A stretch of 9,440 bases of DNA. Origin: Paracoccaceae bacterium (GTDB lineage Bacteria; Pseudomonadota; Alphaproteobacteria; Rhodobacterales; Rhodobacteraceae). Position 1 is the first letter of the stretch, and each line of letters starts with the position of its first letter. The position numbers and the translations under genes were made by a program. The notes under the pieces were generated by a model. It did no database searches. It had not been told where the DNA came from and saw only the letters and a program-made list of their open reading frames with translations. The stretch spans positions 1-9,440 of the forward strand of contig JAPOSK010000170.1 in NCBI GenBank assembly GCA_026709725.1. The letters are read 5' to 3'. Below are positions 1 to 7,900 of this stretch, one piece after another.

Positions 1-13
1 CCGGGACATTCAC
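1..13 (-). CDS. Possible start of another gene downstream of yejF (partial)
   Basis: Reading leftwards from the yejF stop there is a good Shine-Dalgarno AGGGAG (complement of 21-26). It lies 7 bases before a GTG at 13-11 and 11 bases before an out-of-frame ATG at 9-7. This is what the first codons of a further co-directional gene would look like, 27 bases after yejF. Only about four codons are inside the window, so the product cannot be named and the frame is undecided between GTG and ATG. The call rests on signal and spacing alone. Confidence 0.25.
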
Positions 14-40
14 GGCGATCTCCCTGGCAGGGTTCGGGTT

Positions 41-1627
41 TCAGTGCTGGAATGCCGCAGCCATGAGGGCTCGTGTATAGTCCTGCCGGGGATTCTCAAA
101 GATTGTCCGGACATCGGCATGTTCGACGATTCGGCCCTGCTGCATGACAACAACCTCGTGGGACACGGCATGAATAACCCGGAGGTCATGACTGATGAAG
201 AGATACGCCAGATCATGGTCTTTCTGCAGTTTGAGCAGGAGCTGCAGAATCTGCGCCTGAACCGTTCGGTCAAGTGCCGAGGTCGGTTCATCAAGGATGA
301 TGAGTCGGGGCCGGAGGATCAGGGCGCGGGCAAGGGCGATGCGTTGCCGCTGGCCACCGGAGAATTCATGAGGGAAACGGTCCATGATTGCGGGATCGAG
401 TTCGACATCCCGCAGGACAGCCTTGGTGCGCTCACGACGCTCGTGGGCCGGGATCTGCTCATGGACGATCAGACCCTCGCTGACGATCTCCTCAACCGAC
501 AGGCGCGGCGAGAGCGACCCGTAAGGATCCTGAAAGACGATCTGGATGTGGCGGCGGAGTTGGCGCAACTCCCTTTGTCCGGTGTTGTGGAGAGCCCTGC
601 CGTCAAGCAGGATTTCACCGTCTGACTCAATCAGGCGGGTCAGCGCGAGGGCGAGTGTGGTCTTCCCGGAGCCTGACTCGCCAACGATTCCCAGTGTATG
701 TCCCCGACGAACTGTTATCGTGCAGTCCTCCACCGCCTTGATGTGACCGACTGTTCGTCGCAGAAGGCCACGCTGGATGGGATACCAGACCCTGAGCCCG
801 GTTGTTTTGAGAACGACCGGTGCAGTGCGATCAACGGGCTCCGGTGCGCATGTCGTGCCTGCGGCAACAATCGCACGGGTGAATTCATGGCGGGGCGCGT
901 TGAAGATTTTCTCGGTCGGACCGTCTTCGACAATTTTTCCGTGACGCATCACATATATGCGATCTGCGATGCGGCGGACGATGCCCAGGTCATGAGTGAT
1001 GAACAGTAATCCCATGCCGGTTGATTTGCGCAACCCGGTCAGGAGCGCAAGAATCTGGGCCTGGGTCGTCACGTCGAGAGCCGTGGTCGGTTCATCAGCA
1101 ATGAGCAGGGAGGGATTGTTGGCCAGTGCCATGGCGATCATGATGCGTTGTCGCTGTCCACCGGAAAACTGATGCGGGTAGGATTTCAGCCGGTCGGCAG
1201 GATTCTCGATCCCTGTTCGCTCCAGGAGAGTCGTGATTGTTTCCCTGAGACGGCTGGCGGGAACCGGGTTGTGCAGCTGAATGATTTCACCGAGCTGCTT
1301 CTCCAGCGTATGCAGGGGATTGAGCGATGTCATCGGCTCCTGAAAGATAAAGCAGATGCCCTTGCCGCGGATCCGCCGCAATTCGGCCTCATCCCGCCCG
1401 ACCAGCTCCTTTCCCTGGAAGTGGATTGATCCCGTCCGATGGGCATTGTCCGGGAGAAGGTCAACGGTCGAGAGTGCCATGACGGTTTTGCCTGACCCCG
1501 ATTCGCCAACGATTGCGACGCTCTCGCCTGCATGCAGTTCAAGGCTGACCCGATCGACCGCCCTGGTGACTGATTGGCCGTGACGGAATGCAACCTCAAG
1601 CCCCCGGATGGCCAGGAGGGGAGTCAT
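41..1627 (-). CDS. yejF: Peptide/microcin C ABC importer, fused double ATP-binding protein YejF
   Basis: This is the ATPase that powers the YejABEF oligopeptide importer on the cytoplasmic face of the inner membrane. The 528 residues hold two complete ABC domains in tandem, matching the 529 residues I recall for E. coli YejF. Domain 1 has Walker A GESGSGKT (41-48), Q-loop FQEP (95-98), signature SGGQRQR (155-161), Walker B LLIADE (174-179) and the H-loop His212. Domain 2 has Walker A GESGSGKT (316-323), Q-loop FQDP (365-368), signature SGGQRQR (423-429) and Walker B LIILDE (442-447). Both sites therefore look catalytically intact. The phrase SLNPLHTLEKQL after the first Q-loop is close to what I recall of E. 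coli YejF. The ATG overlaps the yejE stop by 4 bases (ATGA), which fixes the start and implies coupled translation. The related OppD/OppF and DppD/DppF systems use two separate proteins; the fusion and the permease neighbours point to YejF. Confidence 0.95.
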   Translation of the reverse strand: MTPLLAIRGLEVAFRHGQSVTRAVDRVSLELHAGESVAIVGESGSGKTVMALSTVDLLPDNAHRTGSIHFQGKELVGRDEAELRRIRGKGICFIFQEPMTSLNPLHTLEKQLGEIIQLHNPVPASRLRETITTLLERTGIENPADRLKSYPHQFSGGQRQRIMIAMALANNPSLLIADEPTTALDVTTQAQILALLTGLRKSTGMGLLFITHDLGIVRRIADRIYVMRHGKIVEDGPTEKIFNAPRHEFTRAIVAAGTTCAPEPVDRTAPVVLKTTGLRVWYPIQRGLLRRTVGHIKAVEDCTITVRRGHTLGIVGESGSGKTTLALALTRLIESDGEILLDGRALHNTGQRELRQLRRHIQIVFQDPYGSLSPRLSVEEIVSEGLIVHEQIPAHERRERTKAVLRDVELDPAIMDRFPHEFSGGQRQRIALARALILRPRLIILDEPTSALDRTVQAQILQLLLKLQKDHDLAYLFISHDLRVIHAVSHEVVVMQQGRIVEHADVRTIFENPRQDYTRALMAAAFQH

Positions 1628-2733
1628 GACAGGGTCTTGCGGGGGTCGAAGGCATCCCGGACACCTTCAAATATGAAGACAAGCAGTGAAAGCATCACGG
1701 TGAAGGTCAGAAATGCAGTGATGCCAAGCCAGGGAGCCTGGAGATTGTTTTTCGCCTGCTGCGTCAGTTCACCCAGTGACGGTGCGCTTGATGGCAGACC
1801 AAATCCGAGAAAGTCAAGCGCGGCCAGTGTTCCGATTGTGCCCGTGACAACAAATGGGAGGAGGGTCAGGGTGGCGACCATGGCGTTGGGCAGGACATGG
1901 CGCAGCATGATCGTCGTCTGCCGGACACCAAGTGCCCGTGCTGCGAGGATGTATTCGAAATTCCGGGCCCTGAGTGATTCGGCCCGCACCACACCCACCA
2001 GTGCCGTCCAGCCAAAAAGCGTCATGAGCAGAGCCAGAAGCCAGAAGTTCATCTGCCAGATCGCGGCAACAATGATGATGATGTAGAGTGAGGGAGTTGC
2101 CCCCCAGACTTCAATGAGCCGCTGGAAAATCAGATCAACGAGACCGCCAAAATACCCCTGAATGAGACCGGCGGCGATGCCAAGAACCGAGGTGGCCAGC
2201 GTCACGATAATGGTAAAGAGAATTGAGAGGCGGAATCCGTAAATGATCCGCGCCAGGACATCCCGTGCCGTATCATCCGTCCCCAGGAGATGGGTCCGGT
2301 CAGGCGGCGAGGGCGCCGTGCCCGCAAGATCGGAGACTGTATTGTAGGCGTAGGGCAGCGGTGGCCACAGCATCCAGCCCTGCACGATGTCTGTCCCGTC
2401 CACAACACCATCCGCCGCGTCCGCCATGATCGCAAATGGGTCGTCATAACATGCGATGAGGCCTCCGGTGCGGATCAGGCAGGCGATCTCCGGCTCGTCA
2501 TAGGCGGCGGCAATATCAAGGTCACCACCAAAATCCCGCTCGGAGTAGAAGGTCAGGATTGGTGTGTGGAGTGCACCCCGGTAGGAGACCAGCAGTGGTT
2601 TGTCATTGGCGATGAGTTCGGCAAGGAGCGAGAGACCAAACAGCAGCAGGAAGATGATGAGCGAGAGGGTGGCCCGGCGGTTGTTGCGAAAATTTGCCAG
2701 GCGGCGCTGGCCAAGACGACTGGGCATGCTCAT
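1624..2733 (-). CDS. yejE: Peptide ABC importer permease YejE
   Basis: This is the second inner-membrane permease subunit of YejABEF, 369 residues. A basic N-terminus ([11 protein letters not shown]) precedes TM1 (about 21-42). The hallmark [11 protein letters not shown] and a large periplasmic loop (about 43-160) follow. [19 protein letters not shown] (148-166) leads into the remaining TM segments. The cytoplasmic ABC-coupling (EAA) loop is AARALG...RHVLPN (264-283), and the C-terminus VRDAFDPRK is typical of YejE. Compared with E. coli YejE as I remember it, the periplasmic loop carries roughly 25 extra residues around 84-118, including Cys85 and Cys95. The gene overlaps yejB upstream and yejF downstream by 4 bases each, so the three subunits are probably made in a fixed ratio. 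The OppC/DppC permeases are relatives, but the long loop and fused-ATPase neighbour favour YejE. Confidence 0.95.
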   Translation of the reverse strand: MSMPSRLGQRRLANFRNNRRATLSLIIFLLLFGLSLLAELIANDKPLLVSYRGALHTPILTFYSERDFGGDLDIAAAYDEPEIACLIRTGGLIACYDDPFAIMADAADGVVDGTDIVQGWMLWPPLPYAYNTVSDLAGTAPSPPDRTHLLGTDDTARDVLARIIYGFRLSILFTIIVTLATSVLGIAAGLIQGYFGGLVDLIFQRLIEVWGATPSLYIIIIVAAIWQMNFWLLALLMTLFGWTALVGVVRAESLRARNFEYILAARALGVRQTTIMLRHVLPNAMVATLTLLPFVVTGTIGTLAALDFLGFGLPSSAPSLGELTQQAKNNLQAPWLGITAFLTFTVMLSLLVFIFEGVRDAFDPRKTLS

Positions 2734-3812
2734 ACGTCCCGTGTCTCGAAATCAATGCGGGGGTCAATCCAGACATAGGTCAGGTCCGACAGCAGCCCAA
2801 TCAGAAGACCGAGGAGTCCAAAAACATAGAGAGTCCCGAACAGGACCGGATAATCCCGTGCAACGGCGGCTTCGTAGCCAAGCCTGCCCAGCCCGTCGAG
2901 CGAAAAAATCGTCTCAATGATCAGGGAGCCACCAAAAAACACTGCGATGAAGACCGCCGGGAAGCCGGCGATCACAATCAGCATGGCATTGCGGAAGACG
3001 TGCCCGTACAGAATCCGCCGCTCCGCGAGACCCTTGGCCCGGGCCGTGACCACATACTGCTTGCGAATCTCGTCAAGAAAACTGTTCTTGGTCAAGAGTG
3101 TCAGGGTGGCAAAGCCGGAGATCGTGGATGCCAGAACGGGCAGGGTAATGTGCCAGAAATAATCAGCGATCTTGCCCGGCAGGCTCAACTCGTGGAAATT
3201 ATCCGAGACGAGGCCCCGCAGGGGAAATATCTGCAGATACGAGCCGCCCGCAAAGAGGACCAGCAGCAGGATCGCAAAGAGAAACCCGGGAATAGCAAAA
3301 CCGACAATCACGGCTCCGGATGTCCAGGTGTCGAATACGGATCCGTCACGGACCGCTTTTTTGATCCCGAGCGGTATCGACACAAGATAGGCAAGCAGGG
3401 TTGACCATAATCCCAGCGAGATGGAGACCGGGAGCTTTTCGATGACAAGATCAATCACGCTGATTGATCGGAAATAGCTCTCACCAAAATCAAAACGAAG
3501 ATAGCTCCCCATCATATGGGTAAAGCGTTCCAGCGGGGGCTTGTCGAAACCGAACTGGATCTCAAGTTCCCGAATGAAATCCGCCGGCAGACCCGATGAG
3601 AGATACCGTTCATCAACCTGCGGTCGCTCGATTGTTTCACCTCCGGCAGATGTCGCAATGTCACGGAAGACGTCACCACGACCCTCGATCTCGGCAATGA
3701 TCTGTTCGATTGGGCCGCCGGGAACAAACTGAACCAGGGTGAAATTGATGATCATGATCCCAAGCAGCGTTGGAAAGATCAGACCCAGCCGACGGAGGAT
3801 GTAGGCACCCAT
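2730..3812 (-). CDS. yejB: Peptide ABC importer permease YejB
   Basis: This is the first inner-membrane permease subunit of the YejABEF peptide importer, 360 residues, close to the E. coli length. It opens with [20 protein letters not shown], a single TM segment ending in the conserved [12 protein letters not shown] periplasmic stretch of about 90 residues follows, then the permease core. The EAA coupling loop is [20 protein letters not shown], and the C-terminus [20 protein letters not shown] is characteristic of this family. The ATG is preceded by a strong Shine-Dalgarno, AGGGGG (complement of 3818-3823), 5 bases away, inside the 23-base gap after yejA. The downstream end overlaps yejE by 4 bases. 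It is placed exactly as in the standard yejA-B-E-F order. Confidence 0.95.
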   Translation of the reverse strand: MGAYILRRLGLIFPTLLGIMIINFTLVQFVPGGPIEQIIAEIEGRGDVFRDIATSAGGETIERPQVDERYLSSGLPADFIRELEIQFGFDKPPLERFTHMMGSYLRFDFGESYFRSISVIDLVIEKLPVSISLGLWSTLLAYLVSIPLGIKKAVRDGSVFDTWTSGAVIVGFAIPGFLFAILLLVLFAGGSYLQIFPLRGLVSDNFHELSLPGKIADYFWHITLPVLASTISGFATLTLLTKNSFLDEIRKQYVVTARAKGLAERRILYGHVFRNAMLIVIAGFPAVFIAVFFGGSLIIETIFSLDGLGRLGYEAAVARDYPVLFGTLYVFGLLGLLIGLLSDLTYVWIDPRIDFETRDV

Positions 3813-3835
3813 GAGGACCCCCTGCTGCCTTCAAA

Positions 3836-5713
3836 TCAGAGTGCGCCCTCCGAAGCCAGCCGCCTGGCCGCCGCCTCGTCAAACCACCAGAAGTCGAGAT
3901 AGCCCGGATCGAATGGTGGCAGGGGTTCGGGGTGGTCGAATATGTCAAAATAGGCCACTGTGTGGAAATCGCGATACCATTGCCCGACGTAGAATTTGAG
4001 GGATCGCAGAACCCGATCAAGAGCACGAACGGCAATGGCGAGATCTTCAGACGATTCAGCCGCCAGAACAGCCTCGATCAACCGGTCGACACCCGCATTG
4101 GCCAAACCGGCACGATTGAACACGCCATCAACATGCTCGGATCCCAGATCCTGACGCAGTCCCAGCCCTGGTTCATAGCCAAAACCAAAACTGCTGGTAA
4201 TGATGTCGAACTCATGATTACGGACTCTCTCGGTGTACTGCGCCGAGTCAACCTTGGTCAGCACAGCGTCGACTCCCAGCTGACGAAGATTTTCCACATA
4301 GGGATTGATGATCCGTTCAAAGTCAGCACTCCACACCAGAAACTCAACCCGCAGTGCAGTGCCGCCCGCATCGTAGCGCAAGCCATCCTTTAGCGTCCAC
4401 CCTGCCGCATCAAGCAGGCCCGCAGCAAGGCGCAGGTTGCCCCGATCCAAAAGCCGTTCACCTGAAACCGGTGCCATGGCGGCGGGTTCGGTAAAGATTT
4501 CCGCGGGCACGAGATCCCGCACTGTTTCCAAAAGTGCAAGTTCAGCACCCTCCGGCACGCCGGATGCGGCCAAGGGACTGTTTTCCCAGGGCGAATTAAT
4601 GCGCTTGTAAAGGCCGTAAAAGAGCGTGCTGTTGGTCCATTCAAAATTGAACATCAGACCGATCGCCTCCCGCACGCGGATGTCCTTGAAGACCGGTCGG
4701 CGCAGATTGAAGACGAAGCTCTGTCCGCTTGCAACCGATCCGTCATGCAGCTGGTCCTTGCGGACCCATCCATTGGTGATCGCCGGGAAATCGTAGGCTG
4801 TGGCCCAGCGTTTGGACTGGTTCTCACTGCGAAATGTGTAGACACCGGTCTTGAAGGCTTCAAAGGCAGCATTGGGGTCGGCGAAATACTCCACCCGTAT
4901 CCGGTCAAAATTGGCACGACCCTGCATGACGGGCAGATGCCACCCCCAATACTCAGGGCGGCGTCGATAGGTGATCCGTTTTCCGACATCCATGCTGTCA
5001 AGGATATACGGCCCTGATCCCACCGGTGTCTCAAGTCGCGATTCATCCAGTGTTGCCCCCGTTTCCTCAAACCACTTTTCAGAAAAGATCGGCAGCCCGC
5101 CCACGAGGGCCGGAAAGGTGCGTGTGGACCCCCCGGTATTGAAATTGAACCTGATGGTCAGCGGACCGAGAACCTCAACCGACCGGACGGCTTTCCCGAG
5201 TTCAGCTCGAAAGGACTGCAGGCCGGAGGCCAGGAACTGGGTATAGCTGAAATGGACATCGTCAGCCGTGACCGATGTCCCATCCGAGAAGCGGGCTTCC
5301 GGGCGAATGTGAAAGGTGATCCAGCTGCGGTCTTCGGGATACTCAATGCCGTGGGCCAGCAGGCCATACATTGCACTGGCTTCATCTGCGTTGCTCTCAA
5401 GCAGGCTTTCGAACATGATTGATGACAGTGCGCCCGCCCGCCCTTTGCGTGCATAGGGATTCATCGAGTCAAAACTGCCCTGTGCGGCAATCGAGATTTC
5501 GCCCCCCTTCGGAGCGGCGGGGTTGACATAGTCGAAATGGGGAAAGTCGGCAGCGTATTTGAGGTTGCCGAAGGTCGAGATTCCATGCGATTCGATCATC
5601 GCGCCGTCTGCCCGGACATCACCCGTTCCCGCACCCAGAGACATGCCCAGGATCACGGCAAGGCCCATGAGGCGGCCCATGAGGCGGCGTATCGTGTGCA
5701 CGAAGTGTGTCAC
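3836..5713 (-). CDS. yejA: Periplasmic oligopeptide-binding protein YejA (SBP family 5)
   Basis: This periplasmic binding protein captures peptides and delivers them to YejB/YejE. The open frame reaches back to an ATG at 5782 inside the cytochrome gene. I prefer the GTG at 5713 because AGGGG (complement of 5719-5723) sits 5 bases upstream. The protein then begins directly with a classical signal peptide: VTHFVHTIRR, a hydrophobic core LMGLAVILGMSLGAG, and likely cleavage after VRA at about residue 35. This gives 625 residues, a little above the roughly 600 of E. coli YejA. SBP_bac_5 hallmarks are visible: HGISTFG and FPHFDYVNPAAPKGG near the mature N-terminus, then ITFHIRPEARFSDGTSVTADDVHFSY, GSGPYILD, VREAIGLMFNFEW, and a Trp-rich C-terminus. 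It lies 23 bases before yejB. The codons for the signal peptide contain a tandem 12-base repeat (RLMGRLMG). Confidence 0.92.
   Translation of the reverse strand: MTHFVHTIRRLMGRLMGLAVILGMSLGAGTGDVRADGAMIESHGISTFGNLKYAADFPHFDYVNPAAPKGGEISIAAQGSFDSMNPYARKGRAGALSSIMFESLLESNADEASAMYGLLAHGIEYPEDRSWITFHIRPEARFSDGTSVTADDVHFSYTQFLASGLQSFRAELGKAVRSVEVLGPLTIRFNFNTGGSTRTFPALVGGLPIFSEKWFEETGATLDESRLETPVGSGPYILDSMDVGKRITYRRRPEYWGWHLPVMQGRANFDRIRVEYFADPNAAFEAFKTGVYTFRSENQSKRWATAYDFPAITNGWVRKDQLHDGSVASGQSFVFNLRRPVFKDIRVREAIGLMFNFEWTNSTLFYGLYKRINSPWENSPLAASGVPEGAELALLETVRDLVPAEIFTEPAAMAPVSGERLLDRGNLRLAAGLLDAAGWTLKDGLRYDAGGTALRVEFLVWSADFERIINPYVENLRQLGVDAVLTKVDSAQYTERVRNHEFDIITSSFGFGYEPGLGLRQDLGSEHVDGVFNRAGLANAGVDRLIEAVLAAESSEDLAIAVRALDRVLRSLKFYVGQWYRDFHTVAYFDIFDHPEPLPPFDPGYLDFWWFDEAAARRLASEGAL
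5662..5687 (-). repeat. Tandem 12-base duplication in the yejA signal-peptide codons
   Basis: The unit GGCCCATGAGGC (plus-strand reading) occurs twice head to tail at 5662-5673 and 5674-5685, followed by two further matching bases. On the coding strand it gives RLMG-RLMG at the junction of the basic N-region and the hydrophobic core of the YejA signal peptide. The copies are identical, so the duplication is probably recent, for example by replication slippage. It keeps the frame and adds four residues. Confidence 0.8.
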
Positions 5714-5718
5714 GTCAT

Positions 5719-5723
5719 CCCCT
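5719..5723 (-). promoter_or_regulatory. Ribosome binding site deciding the yejA GTG start
   Basis: The minus strand reads AGGGG, five bases before GTG at 5713-5711. No comparable site precedes the upstream in-frame ATG at 5782, which lies within the cytochrome c reading frame. The site therefore supports the GTG start and a 40-base gap after the cytochrome gene. Confidence 0.6.
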
Positions 5724-5753
5724 ATCCCGGCAGGCGACCGACCGGGTCTGCAC

Positions 5754-6269
5754 CTAATTGCCACCGGCCCTGATATAGGCAATCACATCTGCACGGTCCG
5801 CTGATTTCTTAAGCCCGGCGAAACTCATTTTGGTCCCCGGCATATATTCACGCGGATTGGCCAGAAACGCATACATTGACTCATCCGTCCAGGCCTGACC
5901 GTAATTCAACATTGCGTCGGAATAGCTGAAGCCCGGGACCGAGCCTGCCAGCTGCCCTATGATGTTGTAGAGCGAGGGGCCGACTGTATTCACACCCTCC
6001 TCAAGTTTGTGGCAAGCCCTGCATTTGGCCCAGACCCGAGCACCCTTGCCGGCATCACCAGCTGCCAGGGCTGCCGTGATATCCATCTCTTCCGCCGGTG
6101 CGGCAGGGGCACTCTCAAGATCGGCATATGCCACCTCGATGACACCTCCCTTGGCATGGTCCACATGATAGAGCTTTTCCGCTGCCAAACCGGCCAGCAT
6201 GAAGAACAGCATTGCACCGCAAAGGGATCCAACGATTTTCGTTGCAGTCATCGTGTCGAGCATGGACAT
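5754..6269 (-). CDS. Membrane-anchored class I cytochrome c (CycM/c552-like)
   Basis: This is an electron carrier attached to the inner membrane with its haem domain in the periplasm. Members of this family in alphaproteobacteria pass electrons from the bc1 complex to terminal oxidases. An uncleaved hydrophobic anchor (KIVGSLCGAMLFFMLAGLAA, about residues 11-30) is followed by an Ala/Pro-rich linker. The single haem site is CRACH (Cys83, Cys86, His87), GPSLYNIIG follows, and the distal ligand is Met148 in MPGTKMSF. The C-terminus VIAYIRA is the usual class I ending. From the ATG at 6269 it has 171 residues. A TTG lies one codon upstream and further in-frame ATGs lie at 6260 and 6248, none with a strong ribosome site; a GGAAG is 12 bases before 6269. 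It sits 40 bases before yejA and may share a transcript with the yej genes. It lies divergently to pheA. Confidence 0.92.
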   Translation of the reverse strand: MSMLDTMTATKIVGSLCGAMLFFMLAGLAAEKLYHVDHAKGGVIEVAYADLESAPAAPAEEMDITAALAAGDAGKGARVWAKCRACHKLEEGVNTVGPSLYNIIGQLAGSVPGFSYSDAMLNYGQAWTDESMYAFLANPREYMPGTKMSFAGLKKSADRADVIAYIRAGGN

Positions 6270-6304
6270 CAATCCAATTCACTTCCAGTTCTGGTTGGGA
6301 TGAC

Positions 6305-6310
6305 TACAAT
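6305..6310 (+). promoter_or_regulatory. Candidate -10 element for pheA
   Basis: TACAAT differs from the TATAAT consensus at one base. It lies 38 bases before the ATG at 6348, which would give a leader of about 30 bases. I see no convincing -35 at the usual 16-18 base spacing; a TTCACT at 6278 is 21 bases away. The divergent gap is only 78 bases, so any pheA promoter must overlap the control region of the cytochrome gene. Confidence 0.3.
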
Positions 6311-6316
6311 GTGCTG

Positions 6317-6345
6317 TGTGCAGTATGCAAGATGTTACCTGTCAA
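6317..6345 (-). promoter_or_regulatory. Candidate promoter for the cytochrome c (and yej) genes
   Basis: The minus strand carries a perfect -35 hexamer, TTGACA (complement of 6340-6345), about 70 bases before the cytochrome start. At a 17-base spacing the -10 position reads TGCACA (complement of 6317-6322), which is poor. The -35 match is direct observation; promoter activity is inference, and a different -10 or sigma factor is possible. Confidence 0.3.
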
Positions 6346-6347
6346 TT

Positions 6348-7202
6348 ATGAAAGGGCTGTCTGCAGTGATCAACCGAATCGCATTTCAGGGAGAACCGGG
6401 AGCCTATTCGCATCAGGCATGCCTCACAGCCCGACCTGACCACGAACCACTGCCCTGCGAGACATTTGAAGACACGATTGCAGCTGTCAATCAGGGCAAG
6501 GCCTCCCTTGCAATGCTGCCAATCGAAAACTCCATCTACGGCCGTGTGGCCGATATCCACCATCTGCTTCCCAGCTCCAATCTCAGCATTGTCGACGAAT
6601 TGCTTCTCCCTGTCCGCATCATGCTCCTTGGACCCAAGGGGACAGGACTCTCCACCATCACAACGGCCTACAGCCACGCGATGCTGCTCGGTCAGTGCCG
6701 CCGCTTTCTCCGCGACCACGGAATCAGGCCGTCGGCCTGGGTTGATACAGCTGGAGCCGCGCGTCATGTTGCCGAACTCCGGGATCCATCTGCCTGCGCC
6801 ATTGCCTCTGAGCTTGCAGGGAAAATCCACAGGCTTGAAATTCTTGAGCGACACATTGAAGATGAGCCTACCAACCGTACGCGCTTTGCCGTCATGGCAC
6901 CCGCCCTCAACCCGAATCGGCGTGCCGATCACATGATAACGGCCTTTGTCTTTCAGGTGCGCAATATACCGGCCGCCCTTTACAAATCGCTTGGTGGCTT
7001 TGCGACGAACGGTGTCAACATGATCAAACTCGAAAGCTACATGATCGACGGATCATTCAGTGCAACCCAGTTCTACGCTGAAATCGAGGGTCATCCTGAT
7101 GACAAGGCCGTGAATCGTGCCATGGATGAACTCGCTCACTTCACCTCCACACTGACCATCCTTGGTGTCTTTCCAGCCTCGCCGGAACGCCAGAAGTCCT
7201 GA
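6348..7202 (+). CDS. pheA: Prephenate dehydratase with C-terminal ACT regulatory domain
   Basis: It converts prephenate to phenylpyruvate with loss of water and CO2, the committed step to phenylalanine, in the cytoplasm. It is a stand-alone dehydratase of 284 residues with no chorismate mutase domain. The catalytic domain (about 10-184) shows IAFQGEPGAYSHQA (11-24), PIENSIYGRV (58-67) and the conserved NRTRF (176-180), whose Thr178 belongs to the catalytic TRF motif. The ACT domain (about 196-270) has IPAALYKSLGGFATNGVNMIKLESYM, where the Phe-sensing motifs appear as AAL and ESYM instead of the enterobacterial GAL and ESRP; feedback inhibition by phenylalanine is therefore likely but not proven. 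I give the first clean ATG. A GTG at 6366 is a serious alternative, with AAAGGG 9 bases upstream, and would start the protein just before INRIAFQG. The open frame to 6009 is an antisense artefact over the cytochrome gene. Its coding strand is C-richer than G in the blocks I counted. Confidence 0.93.
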   Translation: MKGLSAVINRIAFQGEPGAYSHQACLTARPDHEPLPCETFEDTIAAVNQGKASLAMLPIENSIYGRVADIHHLLPSSNLSIVDELLLPVRIMLLGPKGTGLSTITTAYSHAMLLGQCRRFLRDHGIRPSAWVDTAGAARHVAELRDPSACAIASELAGKIHRLEILERHIEDEPTNRTRFAVMAPALNPNRRADHMITAFVFQVRNIPAALYKSLGGFATNGVNMIKLESYMIDGSFSATQFYAEIEGHPDDKAVNRAMDELAHFTSTLTILGVFPASPERQKS

Positions 7203-7216
7203 TTCCCGCATTCTCC

Positions 7217-7272
7217 GGCCTCTGCAGGCCCGCAGCCTGGCAGTGCGGCGACAGCCGCGGGCGGCACCGCCC
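7217..7272 (+). terminator. Cluster of three GC hairpins after pheA, possible terminator
   Basis: Three perfect short inverted repeats follow the pheA stop. GGCCT-CTGC-AGGCC is at 7217-7230, GCGGC-GACA-GCCGC at 7245-7258, and directly adjoining it GGGCGG-CA-CCGCCC at 7259-7272. The last is followed by a pyrimidine-rich but not T-run stretch, so this is not a textbook intrinsic terminator. It may block or slow polymerase, or protect the pheA transcript 3' end. Confidence 0.4.
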
Positions 7273-7557
7273 GATGCATTGCTTCCATTCGACCCTTCCT
7301 TTCGTTCGGACGGTTTCGCACTTTCCGACAATGTCAGGGTCACAATCGAAGATGGATGTCTGCTGTGCGGCAAATCACGGCAACCGTCTCTGCCGCTCTC
7401 CCGTATCCGTTCTCAATCACTTGCCGACTCTCTGCATTCCCGCCTTGCGACGGATAACCGGAACACCACCACACTCCACCCCTGGCGATGTGTCCCCGGC
7501 CTGCTCCACACCCCAAGCACCGCACACGCCGCATCCCAGCCCCATCAACAGGCGCCC

Positions 7558-7582
7558 TGCCCCGCGGGTGCGCACCGGGGCA
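7558..7582. repeat. GC-rich inverted repeat in the gap
   Basis: TGCCCCG at 7558-7564 pairs perfectly with CGGGGCA at 7576-7582 around an 11-base loop that itself contains the palindrome-like GGTGCGCACC. The stem is 7 base pairs, all but one G-C. No T-run follows on either strand, so its role (transcript structure or chance in GC-rich DNA) is open. Confidence 0.35.
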
Positions 7583-7900
7583 TCAGCCGCCGCCAGTCCG
7601 GAACGCACCCCGCCCCCATCACCGGGACCGCCCCGCAGATGCAGTCATGACGCCGCCCTGATCACACAGCAGCTTCGGGGGGTCCGGCCGGACGGGGGAT
7701 ATCGCCAAAGGGGTTTGTTTGAGGTTGTGCGGAGAAGCGCGGGTCAGGGTTCGGGAAAGTCTTGAAATTGTGGTCAGGAAGTGGTTGGAAGTCGGTGCAA
7801 GGAATGGTATTGTGATTGACAGCATTCAGTGTCCGGCTATGCAGGCGCAGGGGTTGGATGCGCATGGAATTTTGAACCTTGTGCGTCGGCTGAGCGAATC

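Noticed and set aside
44..3404. Numerous plus-strand frames opposite yejF, yejE and yejB
   Set aside because: They are antisense shadows of strongly recognisable transporter genes and show no independent family features.
6009..6347. Upstream extension of the pheA frame over the cytochrome gene
   Set aside because: It runs antisense through a clear cytochrome c gene and carries no prephenate dehydratase similarity; family homology begins at about 6372.
7340..7608. Minus-strand Gly/Arg/Cys-rich frames in the gap
   Set aside because: They have no ribosome site and no recognisable family, and their composition mirrors the C-rich plus strand. The apparent Cys pairs do not form a regular metal-binding pattern.
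7682..7693. GTCCGGCCGGAC palindrome as a terminator
   Set aside because: As RNA it can form only a 4-pair stem with a 4-base loop, and no T-run follows; as a DNA palindrome it is only noted.
7746..7756. Shared 11-mer CAGGGTTCGGG at 28-38 and 7746-7756
   Set aside because: It is a single short match without flanking similarity or a third copy, consistent with chance, so it was not called as a repeat.
7162..7765. Two long plus-strand frames (to 7650 and to 7765)
   Set aside because: Translations are rich in Pro, Ser, His and Arg with no recognisable motif, as expected from C-rich non-coding DNA. The first begins inside the pheA C-terminus.
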